From: Streptomyces sp. Isolate_45 | GTDB taxonomy: Bacteria > Actinomycetota > Actinomycetes > Streptomycetales > Streptomycetaceae | Direction of reading: 5' to 3' | Length of the DNA stretch: 51,867 nt | Assembly (NCBI RefSeq): GCF_024721315.2 | Contig: NZ_JANFAK020000050.1 | Span: 1-51,867, forward strand | Shown: positions 41,809 through 50,167 of the stretch, one piece after another | Layout: each line of letters begins with the position of its first letter | How positions within the stretch are numbered: position 1 is the stretch's first letter | Translations under genes and position numbers: made by a program | The notes under the pieces: model-generated | Database searches by the model: none | The model's input: the letters and a program-made list of their open reading frames with translations, nothing else | Told to the model about the DNA's origin: nothing

Positions 41809-42510
41809 TCAGTAGCCGATGGTGAAGCGGCGTTGGACGAAGCGCGGCAGCTCCGCCTCGTCGACGAGGGCGACGGCGGCGTCCTCCATGGAGATGCGGC
41901 TGCGCCCGTCCGCGTCGCGGACTGGCTGGTCGCCGCCGATCCGGAACCGGCCCGTACGTTCGCCGGGTGCGATGTCCTCGGCAGGGCTGAAGTAGGTCCA
42001 CAGCCGGTTGGAGGTGCGCAGGACGTTCAGGGCATCGCGGTGGCCGCGCACTGCGGCGGAGTACTCCCTCGGCAGGCCGATCGCGTCGAGGGTCTCGTGT
42101 AGGAGTGCGTCGGAGTCGGCCCGTACGATTCCGGGCGCGATCTCCAGGCTGCCGGCGCCGCCGATGACGATGAGCCGGATCCGCGGATGACTCTCCAGCG
42201 CCTTTAGGAGTGCTCGCGCGGCCGTGGCGTACACCGTGGGGTCGGCGATCGAGCGGGCCACGGTGTCGGCGGTGTCCCTGGCGGCGTTTCCGGGCTGGAA
42301 TCCGCTGATCAGTACGTCGAGGCCGGGTATGACGGCGGCGATGCCGTCGGCGTCGAGGACGTCGACGCTGTTCCAGGCGACGTTCTTCCGGTCCTCGTCG
42401 ATCCGCGTGGCGTCGCGGCTGAATGCCGTGACGTGATGCCCCCGGTCGAGGGCCTCGGTGACGACGCGACTGCCGATTCCGCCCGTGGCCCCGATGACTC
42501 CGATGTGCAT
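41809..42510 (-). CDS. NAD(P)-binding SDR/NmrA-like protein
   Basis: A 233-residue atypical short-chain dehydrogenase-like protein (YwnB/NmrA group). The nucleotide-binding loop is MHIGVIGATGGIGSRVVTEAL (GxxGxxG), followed by HHVTAFSRDATRI and LIVIGGAGSLEI. The usual YxxxK dyad of classical SDRs is not present, as normal for this group. ATG at 42510 has GGGAGAG 3-4 bases upstream. It is divergent from a TetR regulator with which it shares a promoter region, so it is probably the regulated gene. Redox sensing or quinone-type reduction are the usual guesses. Confidence 0.87.
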   Translation of the reverse strand: MHIGVIGATGGIGSRVVTEALDRGHHVTAFSRDATRIDEDRKNVAWNSVDVLDADGIAAVIPGLDVLISGFQPGNAARDTADTVARSIADPTVYATAARALLKALESHPRIRLIVIGGAGSLEIAPGIVRADSDALLHETLDAIGLPREYSAAVRGHRDALNVLRTSNRLWTYFSPAEDIAPGERTGRFRIGGDQPVRDADGRSRISMEDAAVALVDEAELPRFVQRRFTIGY

Positions 42511-42561
42511 GGCTCTCCCTGGGTAGTCGTGTGCACCGCCACCGTTTTTCACGGCATACAG

Positions 42562-42582
42562 AAACTATACGGCGTGAAGTTT
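42562..42582. promoter_or_regulatory. Candidate TetR operator
   Basis: AAACT and AGTTT form short inverted arms around 11 bases in the intergenic region shared by the SDR gene and tetR. AT-rich compared with its surroundings. Weakly supported; based on location. Confidence 0.35.
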
Positions 42583-42624
42583 AGATATGAGGCTCAATAT
42601 TGTGACGCTGTAGAGTAGGCGGCC

Positions 42625-43344
42625 ATGGGAACCGTGGGAAACACCAAGGGGCGCCGTGAGCGGCTGAGGGCTGAGACCACCGCCGAGATCAAGAAGGTCG
42701 CACTGGGGCTGATGGCCTCGGGGGGGCCGGACGCGATCACGCTTCGGGCCATCGCTCGCGAGATGGGCATGACGGCCAACGCCATCTACGGCTACTTCGC
42801 TACACGCGACGACCTGGTCACCACGCTGATCGGCAACGTCTACACCTCACTGGCCGACACCGTGGACGCCGCCTGGGGCGCCGCCCCTGCCCAGGACCCC
42901 GCCGTCCGGATCCAGGCATGGGCCCGAGCCTTCAGGAGCTGGGCACTGGCCAACCCTGAGGGTTTCCGCCTCATCTACGGCGACCCCGTCCCCGGCTACC
43001 TGCCCCCCGAGGGCGGCGCCGCGCCCGAAGCCGCCCACCGTGTCTGCACCGGCATCGCGGCACTCGCCGCCGCGGCCTGGCCGCACGCCGAGTTCGATTA
43101 CTCGCACAGTGACTTTGAGTGGTCCGACTTCGACCCCGGTCTGCTGGACAAAGTCCGCCCGGCCTTCCCCGACCTACCCCCGGCCGGCGTGGCCCTTGCC
43201 CTGCGCATCTGGAGCCACCTGCACGGCCTGGTGTCACTGGAGATTTACGGCCATCTGCAGAGTCAGACCCTCAGCCCGGAAAAGCTCTTCCGTGAAGAAC
43301 TCGCTCAGCTGATCCGGTCCTTGGGTATCACGTCATCGAGCTGA
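42625..43344 (+). CDS. TetR/AcrR-family regulator (WHG domain)
   Basis: A 239-residue TetR regulator. HTH: IKKVALGLMASGGPDAITLRAIAREMGMTANAIYGYFATRDDLVTTL (shortened) with the GMTANAIYGYF recognition helix. The ligand-binding domain contains FRSWALANPEGFRLIYGDPVPGY, typical of the WHG-type C-terminal domain. It faces the SDR-like gene across a 114-base promoter region and probably represses it and itself. Start at ATG 42625. Confidence 0.92.
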   Translation: MGTVGNTKGRRERLRAETTAEIKKVALGLMASGGPDAITLRAIAREMGMTANAIYGYFATRDDLVTTLIGNVYTSLADTVDAAWGAAPAQDPAVRIQAWARAFRSWALANPEGFRLIYGDPVPGYLPPEGGAAPEAAHRVCTGIAALAAAAWPHAEFDYSHSDFEWSDFDPGLLDKVRPAFPDLPPAGVALALRIWSHLHGLVSLEIYGHLQSQTLSPEKLFREELAQLIRSLGITSSS

Positions 43345-43693
43345 CGGCCCTGCACGAGCAGTCAGCTGAACGGCTTCTACGATCCAGTGGATACTGGATC
43401 CCGAACGGGTGAAACGGATCACCGCACGGCGTGCGGAACCGGATCGCGTAGTAGCCGCCGGTGCTCTTCCCGGTCAGCGCCCGGTGGCCACGGGCGCGGT
43501 TCCGCGTGCAAGGTTGGTCGGCGATGGAACTCTGGGCAGGCGGCGCGAGGCGGCGGAGCCGGGTCCGATCCAGTTCCGGAAGAAGTAAATCCCCCTGATC
43601 GCACCCCTGGCCGGGTCGCTCTGATGCTGACTTTTGCTGACTTTGCAGGACCCGTAGCGCTCTGACCTGCGGAAACTTCAAGCGATCCAATCG
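43345..43693. other. Intergenic region before the pirin remnant, with TGCTGAC pair
   Basis: No convincing gene. The segment ends abruptly at the shared 20-bp pirin block. TGCTGAC occurs twice with a 10-base period at 43625-43631 and 43635-43641; a similar pair with an 11-base period lies at 44015-44021 and 44026-44032, and a single copy near the left boundary at 32911. Their grouping near both boundaries recalls recombinase arm-type sites. Confidence 0.4.
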
Positions 43694-43855
43694 TTCTGGA
43701 ACTGGATCGGGCGGTCCCAGGAGGATATCGCAGGCTTCCGTGACGACTGGGTGAACGGGACCCGCTACGGCGAGGTGAAAGGCTACGACGGTGCTCCGAT
43801 TCCAGCCCCGGAACTTCCCCCAACTCGCTTGAAGCCTAGGGGAAGGGTGCGCTGA
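43694..43855 (+). pseudogene. Pirin 3'-end remnant
   Basis: 53 codons encode FWNWIGRSQEDIAGFRDDW followed by a normal pirin C-terminus (TRYGEVKGYDGAPIPAPELP) and stop. Of 53 residues 41 match the C-terminus of the intact pirin at 31777. The similarity begins exactly with the 20-bp block TTCTGGAACTGGATCGGGCG and the preceding bases are unrelated, so it has no start. It may be the original 3' end of the host pirin gene displaced by insertion. Confidence 0.75.
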
Positions 43856-44468
43856 ACTGCGCTGATGTCATCAAGGACGCGGGCTGCGCTTGATGCCTGC
43901 CATCGTTCCGCTTCCAGGGTCCTGGTGGGAGTTGATGCGATCCTTGAAACGGCACCTTGACCTTGATGTCGAGTCTCATGTGGATCAGGCTGTGGTCAGA
44001 TCCAGTCGAACGAATGCTGACCCTTTGCTGACTCTACTGACGAGTAGTTAGATTTCAGGAGGGGGAGATAGGGCGCGCCTCCCAGAAGAAGAGCGTCACA
44101 CTGAGGAGCCCGGTTCCGGACCCTTCGGCTGCTGCAGACAGCGCAGGGTGAGCTCTCCTTCCGGGGGGCAGCGCGCCTCCATCCTGGTGTGGAGGTCGGC
44201 GCATGACGTTGTGGGCAGCCAACAAAGAGGCTGAGCGCGGCCCGGTCAGTCACGGGGGTGCCGTCGTTCGCGTCTTCGGGGAAATACACCTGGGACGGCT
44301 GATCGAGGATGACGACAGCGCGTCTCAGGGGGTCACCTTGACCAGCCGTGAACCGCTGGCCCGCGTTCAGGGTGTCTATCTCGTCCTGGTTGCGGGGCCA
44401 GAGAGGTATGCAGTTCCTACAGCGTGTTCTCTTCCTCGGCGATCAGCGCCGCGATGTCGGGGGTGCTG
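43856..44468. other. Long non-coding stretch
   Basis: I see no gene I can support. It contains the second TGCTGAC pair (44015-44032). A reading frame from ATG 44203 (GGAGG 11 bases upstream) gives about 70 unremarkable residues but then overlaps the oxidoreductase remnant antisense, and I do not accept it. At 44417-44485 on the minus strand a 22-residue frame (MATIDSSTPDIAALIAEEENTL) ends early and might be the broken start of another gene. Confidence 0.4.
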
Positions 44469-45071
44469 CTATCGATGGTGGCCATCTCGGCGTTCGTCGA
44501 CTCGCTGCGGGATGTGGGTGGCGGTGTGCGCGTAGACGGAGCGGACGGGCGCGATGCTGTCCAGCACGTACCGCCAGTGCGGGAACATGTCGAGGATCAT
44601 TCCGCCGCCGTCCTGGGCCCGGTAGTTCCAGAAGGGCGCTGGGCGTCCTGCCAGTCGCCCTCGAACACCCAGTAGCCGAACTCGCCACGCACCGAGAGGA
44701 TCCGACCGAAGAAGCCGCCGTCGACCAGCCGCTTGAGCTTGAGCAGCTCGGGCAGGAACAGCTTGTCCGGGACGGCGCCGTTGCACGCCCCGGCCTCGCG
44801 GGCCGGTGGTGACCTGGGTGTCGAAGTAGACCTCGGCCAGCGGGTGGGCGAGCGCCTGGTCCAGTGAGGTGGTCCAGACGGCGAGGCCGTGGCGGTCCGG
44901 GAGCTCCTTCAGTTTGTGGGCGCCGCGCCCGACCAGGATCGGCACGGGCCACAGCACCCGGCCGCCGCCGAGCACCCGGCCGCCCTGCTCGCGGATGGCC
45001 AGGATCGAGCGGACGAGGTGCCGGCGGTACTTCAGCCGGCCGGTGACGCCGTTCATGACGATGCCGATCAC
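44469..45071 (-). pseudogene. Gfo/Idh/MocA oxidoreductase, frameshifted and truncated
   Basis: From ATG 45071 the frame begins MIGIVMNGVTGRLKYRRHL, an NAD-binding N-terminus of the Gfo/Idh/MocA family, and holds as far as about 44820. The next family block, NGAVPDKLFLPELLKLKRLV then GEFGYWVFEGDW, is in a second frame, and FWNYRAQDGGGMILDMFPHW is back in the first. It ends after ATHIPQR with about 150 residues missing. So at least two frameshifts plus a 3' deletion. It was the last gene of the sugar-import operon. Confidence 0.78.
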
Positions 45072-45128
45072 CCTGCGGGAAATGGGAGTTCTCCGATTCG
45101 TGGGGCGTGCGGGGACGTGGTGTGCGGC

Positions 45129-46166
45129 TCATGCGGTGCGGTGGGCATCCTCGGCGCGCACGGGGTGGGCGAAGGGCCGACCGGCGGTCCAGCGGGCGAG
45201 TTCGTCCGCTGCGGCGGCGGCCATCCGGTGCAGCTCGCGGCCGAGCGAGCCGGCGATGTGCGGGGTGAGCACCACGTTGGGCAGGGCGTAGAGGGGGGAG
45301 TCGGCGGGCAGCACCTCGGGGACGGTGACGTCGAGGACGGCGTCGAGCCGCCCCGAGACGAGCTCGCGGACCAGGGCGTCCTGGTCGACCAGGGATCCGC
45401 GGGCGGTGTTGACCAGGGTGGCCCCGTCGCGCATCAGCGCGAGGCGGCGGCCGTCGATCAGGTGGAGGGTGTCCGCCAGCTGGGGGGCGTGGATGCTGAC
45501 CACGTCGGAGGCGGCGCAGAGCTCGTCCAGGCCGACGCCGCGGGCGCCGAGCCGGGCGGCTTCGGCGGCGTCGACGTACGGGTCGTGGAGCAGCAGGTCG
45601 AGGTCGTGCGGGCGGAGCAGGTCGAGGACCCGTCGGCCGATTCGGGAGGCGCCGACGATGCCGACGGTGCGGTGGTAGTTGCCGACGCCGGCGTAGGCGC
45701 GCTGCCAGTCGTACGGGGCGCGGCGGTCGCGGTAGTCCTCGCGGATGCGCAGCAGCTGCTTGTTGGCGGCGAGCACGGTGGCGACGGTGTACTCGGCGAC
45801 CGGCAGGGCGTTGGCCCAGGCGGCGGAGGTGACCTGGATGCCGCGCTGCCAGCAGGCGTCGGTGATGTGGTGCTTGACCGACCCGGCGGCATGGATGACG
45901 GCGCGCAGCCGAGGGGCGGCGGCCAGCACGGTCTCGTCGAGCGGGGGGCACCCCCAGCTGGAGATGATCACTTCGGCCCCGGCGAGGGCGGCGGCCGCCT
46001 CCGGCGTGGTGAAGTCGTCGACGACCAGGCCGGGGTCGAGGTCGGCGAGGGCGGTGAGGCGGCCCAGGGTGTGCTCGTCGATGAGGCGGCCGGGGAGGTC
46101 GCGATGCATGGCGAGGACGGCGCGCGGGCGTTCGGCCGTACCGCCAACGGGGCGCGGGTCAGGCAT
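45129..46166 (-). CDS. D-2-hydroxyacid dehydrogenase
   Basis: A 345-residue NAD-dependent hydroxyacid dehydrogenase. The Rossmann loop is TVGIVGASRIGRRVLDLLRPHD, the catalytic Arg lies in LVNTARGSLVDQDALV, and Glu/His in DVTVPEVLP and LTPHIAGSLGRE. These enzymes reduce 2-keto acids or oxidise sugar acids, for instance in sugar-acid breakdown. ATG at 46166 has GGAAGGA 5 bases upstream; the larger ORF to 46787 runs through the permease gene and is rejected. Part of the sugar-import operon, 35 bases after the permease stop. Confidence 0.9.
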   Translation of the reverse strand: MPDPRPVGGTAERPRAVLAMHRDLPGRLIDEHTLGRLTALADLDPGLVVDDFTTPEAAAALAGAEVIISSWGCPPLDETVLAAAPRLRAVIHAAGSVKHHITDACWQRGIQVTSAAWANALPVAEYTVATVLAANKQLLRIREDYRDRRAPYDWQRAYAGVGNYHRTVGIVGASRIGRRVLDLLRPHDLDLLLHDPYVDAAEAARLGARGVGLDELCAASDVVSIHAPQLADTLHLIDGRRLALMRDGATLVNTARGSLVDQDALVRELVSGRLDAVLDVTVPEVLPADSPLYALPNVVLTPHIAGSLGRELHRMAAAAADELARWTAGRPFAHPVRAEDAHRTA

Positions 46167-46201
46167 GGGGTCCTTCCGGTCGGTGGCGGCGCGGGTGGGG
46201 T

Positions 46202-47056
46202 TCACTTGACGCTCCCCGCGGTCAGTCCGGCTTTCCAGTGCCGCTGGAGGAGCACGAAGGCGAGGATCAGCGGGACGACGGCGAGCAGCGCGCCGGTGAC
46301 GACCAGCGGGTAGTACTCGGGGAAGGCCTTGGTCTGGGCGTTCCAGGTGAACAGGCCGAGGCTGACCGGGAAGAGCCGGTTGTCGGAGAGCATGACCAGC
46401 GGCAGGAAGAAGTTGTTCCAGATGGCGGTGAACTGGAACAGCAGCACGGTGACGAAGCCGGGCATGACCATCCGCAGTCCGATCGACCGGAAGGTGCGCA
46501 GTTCGCTGGCGCCGTCCACCCGGGCGGCCTCCAGGACCTCGCCGGGGATGTAGCCGGCGCAGAACACCCGGGCCAGGTAGACCCCGAAGGGGTTGACCAG
46601 GGACGGCAGGAACACCGCCCAGAAGGTGTTGACGACGCCGAGTTCGGAGGCGAGCAGGTACATCGGCAGGGCGAGCGCGGTGGTGGGCACCAGGACGCCG
46701 AGCAGGACCAGCCCGAACACCTTCTCCTTGCCGGGGAAGGAGTAGACGTGGAAGGCGTAGCCGGCCGCCACACAGACCAGGGCGCACAGGACCGAGCCGA
46801 CCCCGGCGTAGAGCAGCGAGTTGAGGTACCAGCGGAAGTAGATGCCGTCGCCGGCGGCGGCGAGGTCGCCGAGGTTCTTGCCGAGGTCGAAGTTGGCGGG
46901 GGTCAGGCTGTTCCCGCCGAGCAGGTCGGCGGTGTTCTTGGCGGCTGCGGTGAGCAGCCAGCCGAGCGGCAGCAGGGTGTAGGCGGCGGCCAGGACGAGG
47001 GCGCTGTTGACGGCGGCCTTGGAGAGGGTCCAGGGGCGGCGGGGGAAGGTGCTCAT
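46202..47056 (-). CDS. Carbohydrate ABC transporter permease (MalG-type)
   Basis: A 284-residue permease with six predicted helices. The EAA loop is EVLEAARVDGASELRTFRSIGLRMVMPG, which contacts the ATPase. WYLNSLLYAGVGSVLCALVCVAAGYAFH and the C-terminal LVLLQRHWKAGLTAGSVK ending (shortened) are typical of MalG-type components. It overlaps the upstream permease gene by four bases (ATGA). No ATPase gene is in the operon, as is standard for streptomycetes, which share MsiK. Confidence 0.95.
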   Translation of the reverse strand: MSTFPRRPWTLSKAAVNSALVLAAAYTLLPLGWLLTAAAKNTADLLGGNSLTPANFDLGKNLGDLAAAGDGIYFRWYLNSLLYAGVGSVLCALVCVAAGYAFHVYSFPGKEKVFGLVLLGVLVPTTALALPMYLLASELGVVNTFWAVFLPSLVNPFGVYLARVFCAGYIPGEVLEAARVDGASELRTFRSIGLRMVMPGFVTVLLFQFTAIWNNFFLPLVMLSDNRLFPVSLGLFTWNAQTKAFPEYYPLVVTGALLAVVPLILAFVLLQRHWKAGLTAGSVK

Positions 47057-48000
47057 GCCGTGACCTCCTTCCGGCGCTCGGAGCGGGAGCGGCTGATCCG
47101 GGTGACGGCGAAGGACAGGACGGCGGCGGCGAGGGCGAGCAGGACGGACGAGGCGGCGGCGAGGCCGTAGTCGCCCCGCTCGAAGGCGGCGGTGTAGGCG
47201 AACATGTTGGGAGTCCAGGTGGAGGTGACCCCGGGCGAGGTGCCGTGCAGGATCATCGGCTCGGTGAAGAGCTGGAGCGAGCCTATGACGGTGAACAGCC
47301 CGACCATGGCGAGCGAGGGGCGGATCAGCGGGATCTTGATGCCGATCGCGGTGCGCAGCGGGCCGGCGCCGTCGACGACGGCGGCTTCCAGCACCTCGCG
47401 CGGGATGGCCTGCAGGGCGGCGTAGAAGATCACCATGTTGTAACCGGTCCACTGCCACAGCGTCATGTTGACCACGGCGGGCAGCGGGTGGCCGAGCGGG
47501 TCGGGCTGGGCCCCGAGGGCTTGCAGGGCGTCGAGCACCGGGCTGATCCCGGGGGTGTAGAGGTACATCCAGATCAGTGCGGCGATGATGCCGGGCACGG
47601 CGTGCGGGACGAACACGGCGAGCTGGAAGAAGTACTTGGCCCTGGCCAGCGCGGAGTCCAGCAGCAGGGCCAGGACGAGGGCGAAGACGGTCATCAGCGG
47701 GATGTAGAGCAGGCAGTACTGGACGACGGTCAGGAAGCCGTCGCGGTAGCCCTCGTCCTGCAAGGCCCGGGTGTAGTTGCCGAGGCCGGCGAACTCGGGC
47801 CTGCTGCCGTCGAAGCCCAGGCCGGAGGTGCGTTCACTGAAGAGGCTGAGCCTGATCGCGTAGCCGATCGGGACGAGCGTGCAGGCGGTGAAGAGCAGGA
47901 GGAAGGGGGCGAGCAGGATCGCCGGCGCCCCGTACCGCCCGTGCCACCGCCGGAGGACGGCGGCGCGGGCGGTGTCGTTGCCGGTGGTGCGGGTCGTCAC
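47053..48000 (-). CDS. Carbohydrate ABC transporter permease (MalF-type)
   Basis: A 315-residue permease with an Arg-rich cytoplasmic N-tail and six helices; the EAA loop is EVLEAAVVDGAGPLRTAIGIKIPLIRP. First helix AILLAPFLLLFTACTLVPIGYAIRLS and NMVIFYAALQAIP are typical of MalF/UgpA-type proteins. The GTG start at 48000 overlaps the binding-protein stop (GTGA), and its own stop overlaps the next permease. Expression is thus coupled through the operon. Confidence 0.95.
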   Translation of the reverse strand: MTTRTTGNDTARAAVLRRWHGRYGAPAILLAPFLLLFTACTLVPIGYAIRLSLFSERTSGLGFDGSRPEFAGLGNYTRALQDEGYRDGFLTVVQYCLLYIPLMTVFALVLALLLDSALARAKYFFQLAVFVPHAVPGIIAALIWMYLYTPGISPVLDALQALGAQPDPLGHPLPAVVNMTLWQWTGYNMVIFYAALQAIPREVLEAAVVDGAGPLRTAIGIKIPLIRPSLAMVGLFTVIGSLQLFTEPMILHGTSPGVTSTWTPNMFAYTAAFERGDYGLAAASSVLLALAAAVLSFAVTRISRSRSERRKEVTA

Positions 48001-49343
48001 TGGGCGACCTTCAGGCCGCGCTTCTTGAACTCGGCGAGGGTGGTCTGCTGGGCGGCGGCCAGGGCGTTGTCGATGGTGCCGGTCTTCCCGGCGACCTTGC
48101 CGAAGGAGTCTTTCAGCGTGCCGTTGGTGACGCCCATGGCGGGGCCCCAGGTCCAGCCGGGCCGGATGGACTTCGCAGCCTCGGCGTACACGGCGTAGAT
48201 GTCCTGGCCGCCGTAGAAGTCGGTGTTGAAAGCCTGCTTGGCGACCGGGATCAGCTCGGTGGCCGCCGGGTAGGAGGAGGAGGTCCCGGAGGCGATGCGG
48301 GCCCTGATGCCCTCGGGGGTGGTGGTGGCCCAGGTGGCGAACTCGACGGCGGCCTTGGCCTTCTTACTGCCCTTGGAGACGGCGAAGGTGGTGCCGCCAA
48401 GCATGCCGCTGGCGGGGGCGCCGTCCCAGCCGGGCAGCTGGGCGACGGCCCACTTGCCGTTGATGTCGGGGGTGGTGCCGAGGTTGGACTTGAGGACGCC
48501 GGCGCCCCAGGAGGCGCCGACGTAGCCGGCGGTCTCGCCCTTCTGCAGGGAGGCGGTCCACTGCTGGCTGAAGGAGGGCTGGACCCGGACGAGGTCCTCG
48601 TCGACCAACTGCTGCCAGTAGGCCGCCACCTTCCTGGACTCGGGTCCGGTCAGGTTGGACTTCCAGGCCTCCCCGGCGGTGGAGAACAGCCGGGCGCCGT
48701 TCTGCCAGGCCAGCGCCTCGAAGATGGTGGGGTCGTCGGGGAAGAAGGTGGCGATCCTGGTTTCCGGGTTGGCGGCCTTGAGCTTCTGGGCGGCGGTGCG
48801 GAACTCCTCCCAGGTCTTCGGCACGGTGATGCCGGCCTTCTCGAAGAGGTCCTTGCGGTAGTAGAACGCCTGCGGCGCGGAGTCCAGCGGCAGCGCCCAG
48901 GTCCGGCCGCCGAACGAGGTCAGCTCGGTGGCCTGCGGCAGGTACTTGGCCTTCAGGTCGGCCCCGACCAGCTTGCTGATGTCCTGGACGGCGCCCTGGC
49001 TGACGAAGTCGGGCAGTTGCGGGTACTCGACGTTGAAGACGTCCGGGGCGTTGCCGGCCTTGACGGCGTTGGAGAGCTTGGCGTAGCCGCCGGCGTTGCC
49101 CGCGGGGATCTCCTCGAAGGCGACCCGGGTGTTCGGGTGGCTCGCGTTGAAGGCGTCCACGACCTCCTTGGTGCCCTTGGCCCAGCCCCAGAAGGTGAGG
49201 GACACCGGCTTGCCGTCCTCGGCGGCGGCGGTGCTGTCGCCGCTGCTGCCGCAGGCGGCGAGCAGGGTCGCGCAGAGCGTCGCGGCGGTAAGGGTGGCGC
49301 CGGCCCGCAGGGCTCTGCGACGGGATAAGGAGAGTGAGCGCAT
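47997..49343 (-). CDS. Sugar ABC transporter substrate-binding lipoprotein
   Basis: A 448-residue family 1 SBP. Signal MRSLSLSRRRALRAGATL then lipobox LLAAC at about residues 27-31. Mature features: VSLTFWGWAKGTKEVVDAFN, APDVFNVEYPQLPDFV, and WALPLDSAPQAFYYRKDLFEKAG. First gene of the operon SBP-permease-permease-dehydrogenase-oxidoreductase. AGGAG lies 8 bases upstream of the ATG at 49343. Upstream DNA carries several GATC-centred palindromes, probably operators for the DeoR-LacI hybrid encoded divergently. The sugar is not identifiable from sequence; plant oligosaccharide is a guess from the DUF2264/GH35 relics. Confidence 0.93.
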   Translation of the reverse strand: MRSLSLSRRRALRAGATLTAATLCATLLAACGSSGDSTAAAEDGKPVSLTFWGWAKGTKEVVDAFNASHPNTRVAFEEIPAGNAGGYAKLSNAVKAGNAPDVFNVEYPQLPDFVSQGAVQDISKLVGADLKAKYLPQATELTSFGGRTWALPLDSAPQAFYYRKDLFEKAGITVPKTWEEFRTAAQKLKAANPETRIATFFPDDPTIFEALAWQNGARLFSTAGEAWKSNLTGPESRKVAAYWQQLVDEDLVRVQPSFSQQWTASLQKGETAGYVGASWGAGVLKSNLGTTPDINGKWAVAQLPGWDGAPASGMLGGTTFAVSKGSKKAKAAVEFATWATTTPEGIRARIASGTSSSYPAATELIPVAKQAFNTDFYGGQDIYAVYAEAAKSIRPGWTWGPAMGVTNGTLKDSFGKVAGKTGTIDNALAAAQQTTLAEFKKRGLKVAQ

Positions 49344-49429
49344 AGCAGGCTCCTAAGAGGGGGAGGGTCACGTTCCGCAGGGAGATGCCGGGTCGGATCC
49401 GATGATGGTGGGGGGCGACTGGCTGTCAT

Positions 49430-49601
49430 CCTGATCAGGTCGCTGATTGGAGTCAAGGGAAGCGGACCGAATGATCTGAAATGATCAGACCGACCCGGTC
49501 GTCAATTCGCCCGCCCATATGGGTCACTACCTGCGAGGATGTCGGTGTGGACCGCGCTGCGAGGGTCAGGTCGCAGCCTGATCGAAAGGATCATTTGATC
49601 C
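49430..49601. promoter_or_regulatory. Cluster of GATC-centred palindromes
   Basis: CCTGATCAGG (49430-49439), a TGATCTGAAATGATCAGA segment (from 49472), and GGATCATTTGATCC (49588-49601, perfect 6-base arms) lie within 172 bases between the sugar operon and the chimeric ORF. A further CGATCGACAGATCG (50074-50087) precedes the regulator gene. Repeated use of the GATCA half-site suggests one regulator, plausibly the DeoR-LacI hybrid. Confidence 0.55.
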
Positions 49602-49683
49602 AAAAATCTTGACGACTGATCGGACGGTCTCTGGATTCCGGCCGGGCCCGGCGTCCCCGGAGCCATCCAGAAGGACACACGCC

Positions 49684-49956
49684 ATGCGACTTCCCCCGGC
49701 GGACCGAAACCTCAGCCCGTACACCGGCTGGACCAAGGCGCACTGGGAGGCGACGGCCGACACCCCCGCTCACCACCGTCCGCCCGTACACGAGCACCGC
49801 GGCCCGCAGCGCACCTTGTACGCCCCGGCGCCGCTCTGGCGGGCGGGCGCCAACGAGGTCGTGGTCCTCGAATTCCACCGCCCCGCCAGCCGGATCGAGC
49901 TCCACGACCACCCCGACCCCGGGTCGACCACCTCGGAGGCGATGCCCCAGTGGTGA
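49684..49956 (+). pseudogene. Chimera of DUF2264 N-terminus and GH35 C-terminus
   Basis: A 90-residue ORF. MRLPPADRNLSPYTGWTKAH then WEATAD is the usual opening of DUF2264 proteins (~400 residues). From about residue 40, GPQRTLYAPAPLWRAGANEVVVLEF is the typical last beta-strand region of GH35 beta-galactosidases. The join is in frame but neither domain is complete. It reads as a deletion that removed the body of a DUF2264 gene and most of a neighbouing GH35 gene. The intact start lies downstream of the GATC palindromes, so the transcript may still be made. Confidence 0.7.
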
Positions 49957-50167
49957 CTGCGTCCCCGGGCCGACCGGTGTGGGGACGGCCCGGGCAGCAC
50001 ACCGCGGCCGCACACCGAGGTGTCCGTGTCCTCCGAGGTGACCGCCTGTCCGGTCCCTGCAGGGTTCGTACGCCGATCGACAGATCGAATTCCGACCGAA
50101 TGATAGATTCCTGTCCACCCGGGCGCGGCAACGTCGCCCCGGCGTACTCACAGGGCAGGAGAATGCC

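Noticed and set aside
44417..44485. 22-codon frame MATIDSSTPDIAALIAEEENTL, resembling the start of a hydroxymethyltransferase-type protein
   Set aside because: Too short, no ribosome-binding site and no continuing homology; kept only as a possible relic.
44203..44535. 110-codon plus-strand ORF with a GGAGG-like site
   Set aside because: No recognisable similarity, and its second half is antisense to the Gfo/Idh/MocA remnant.
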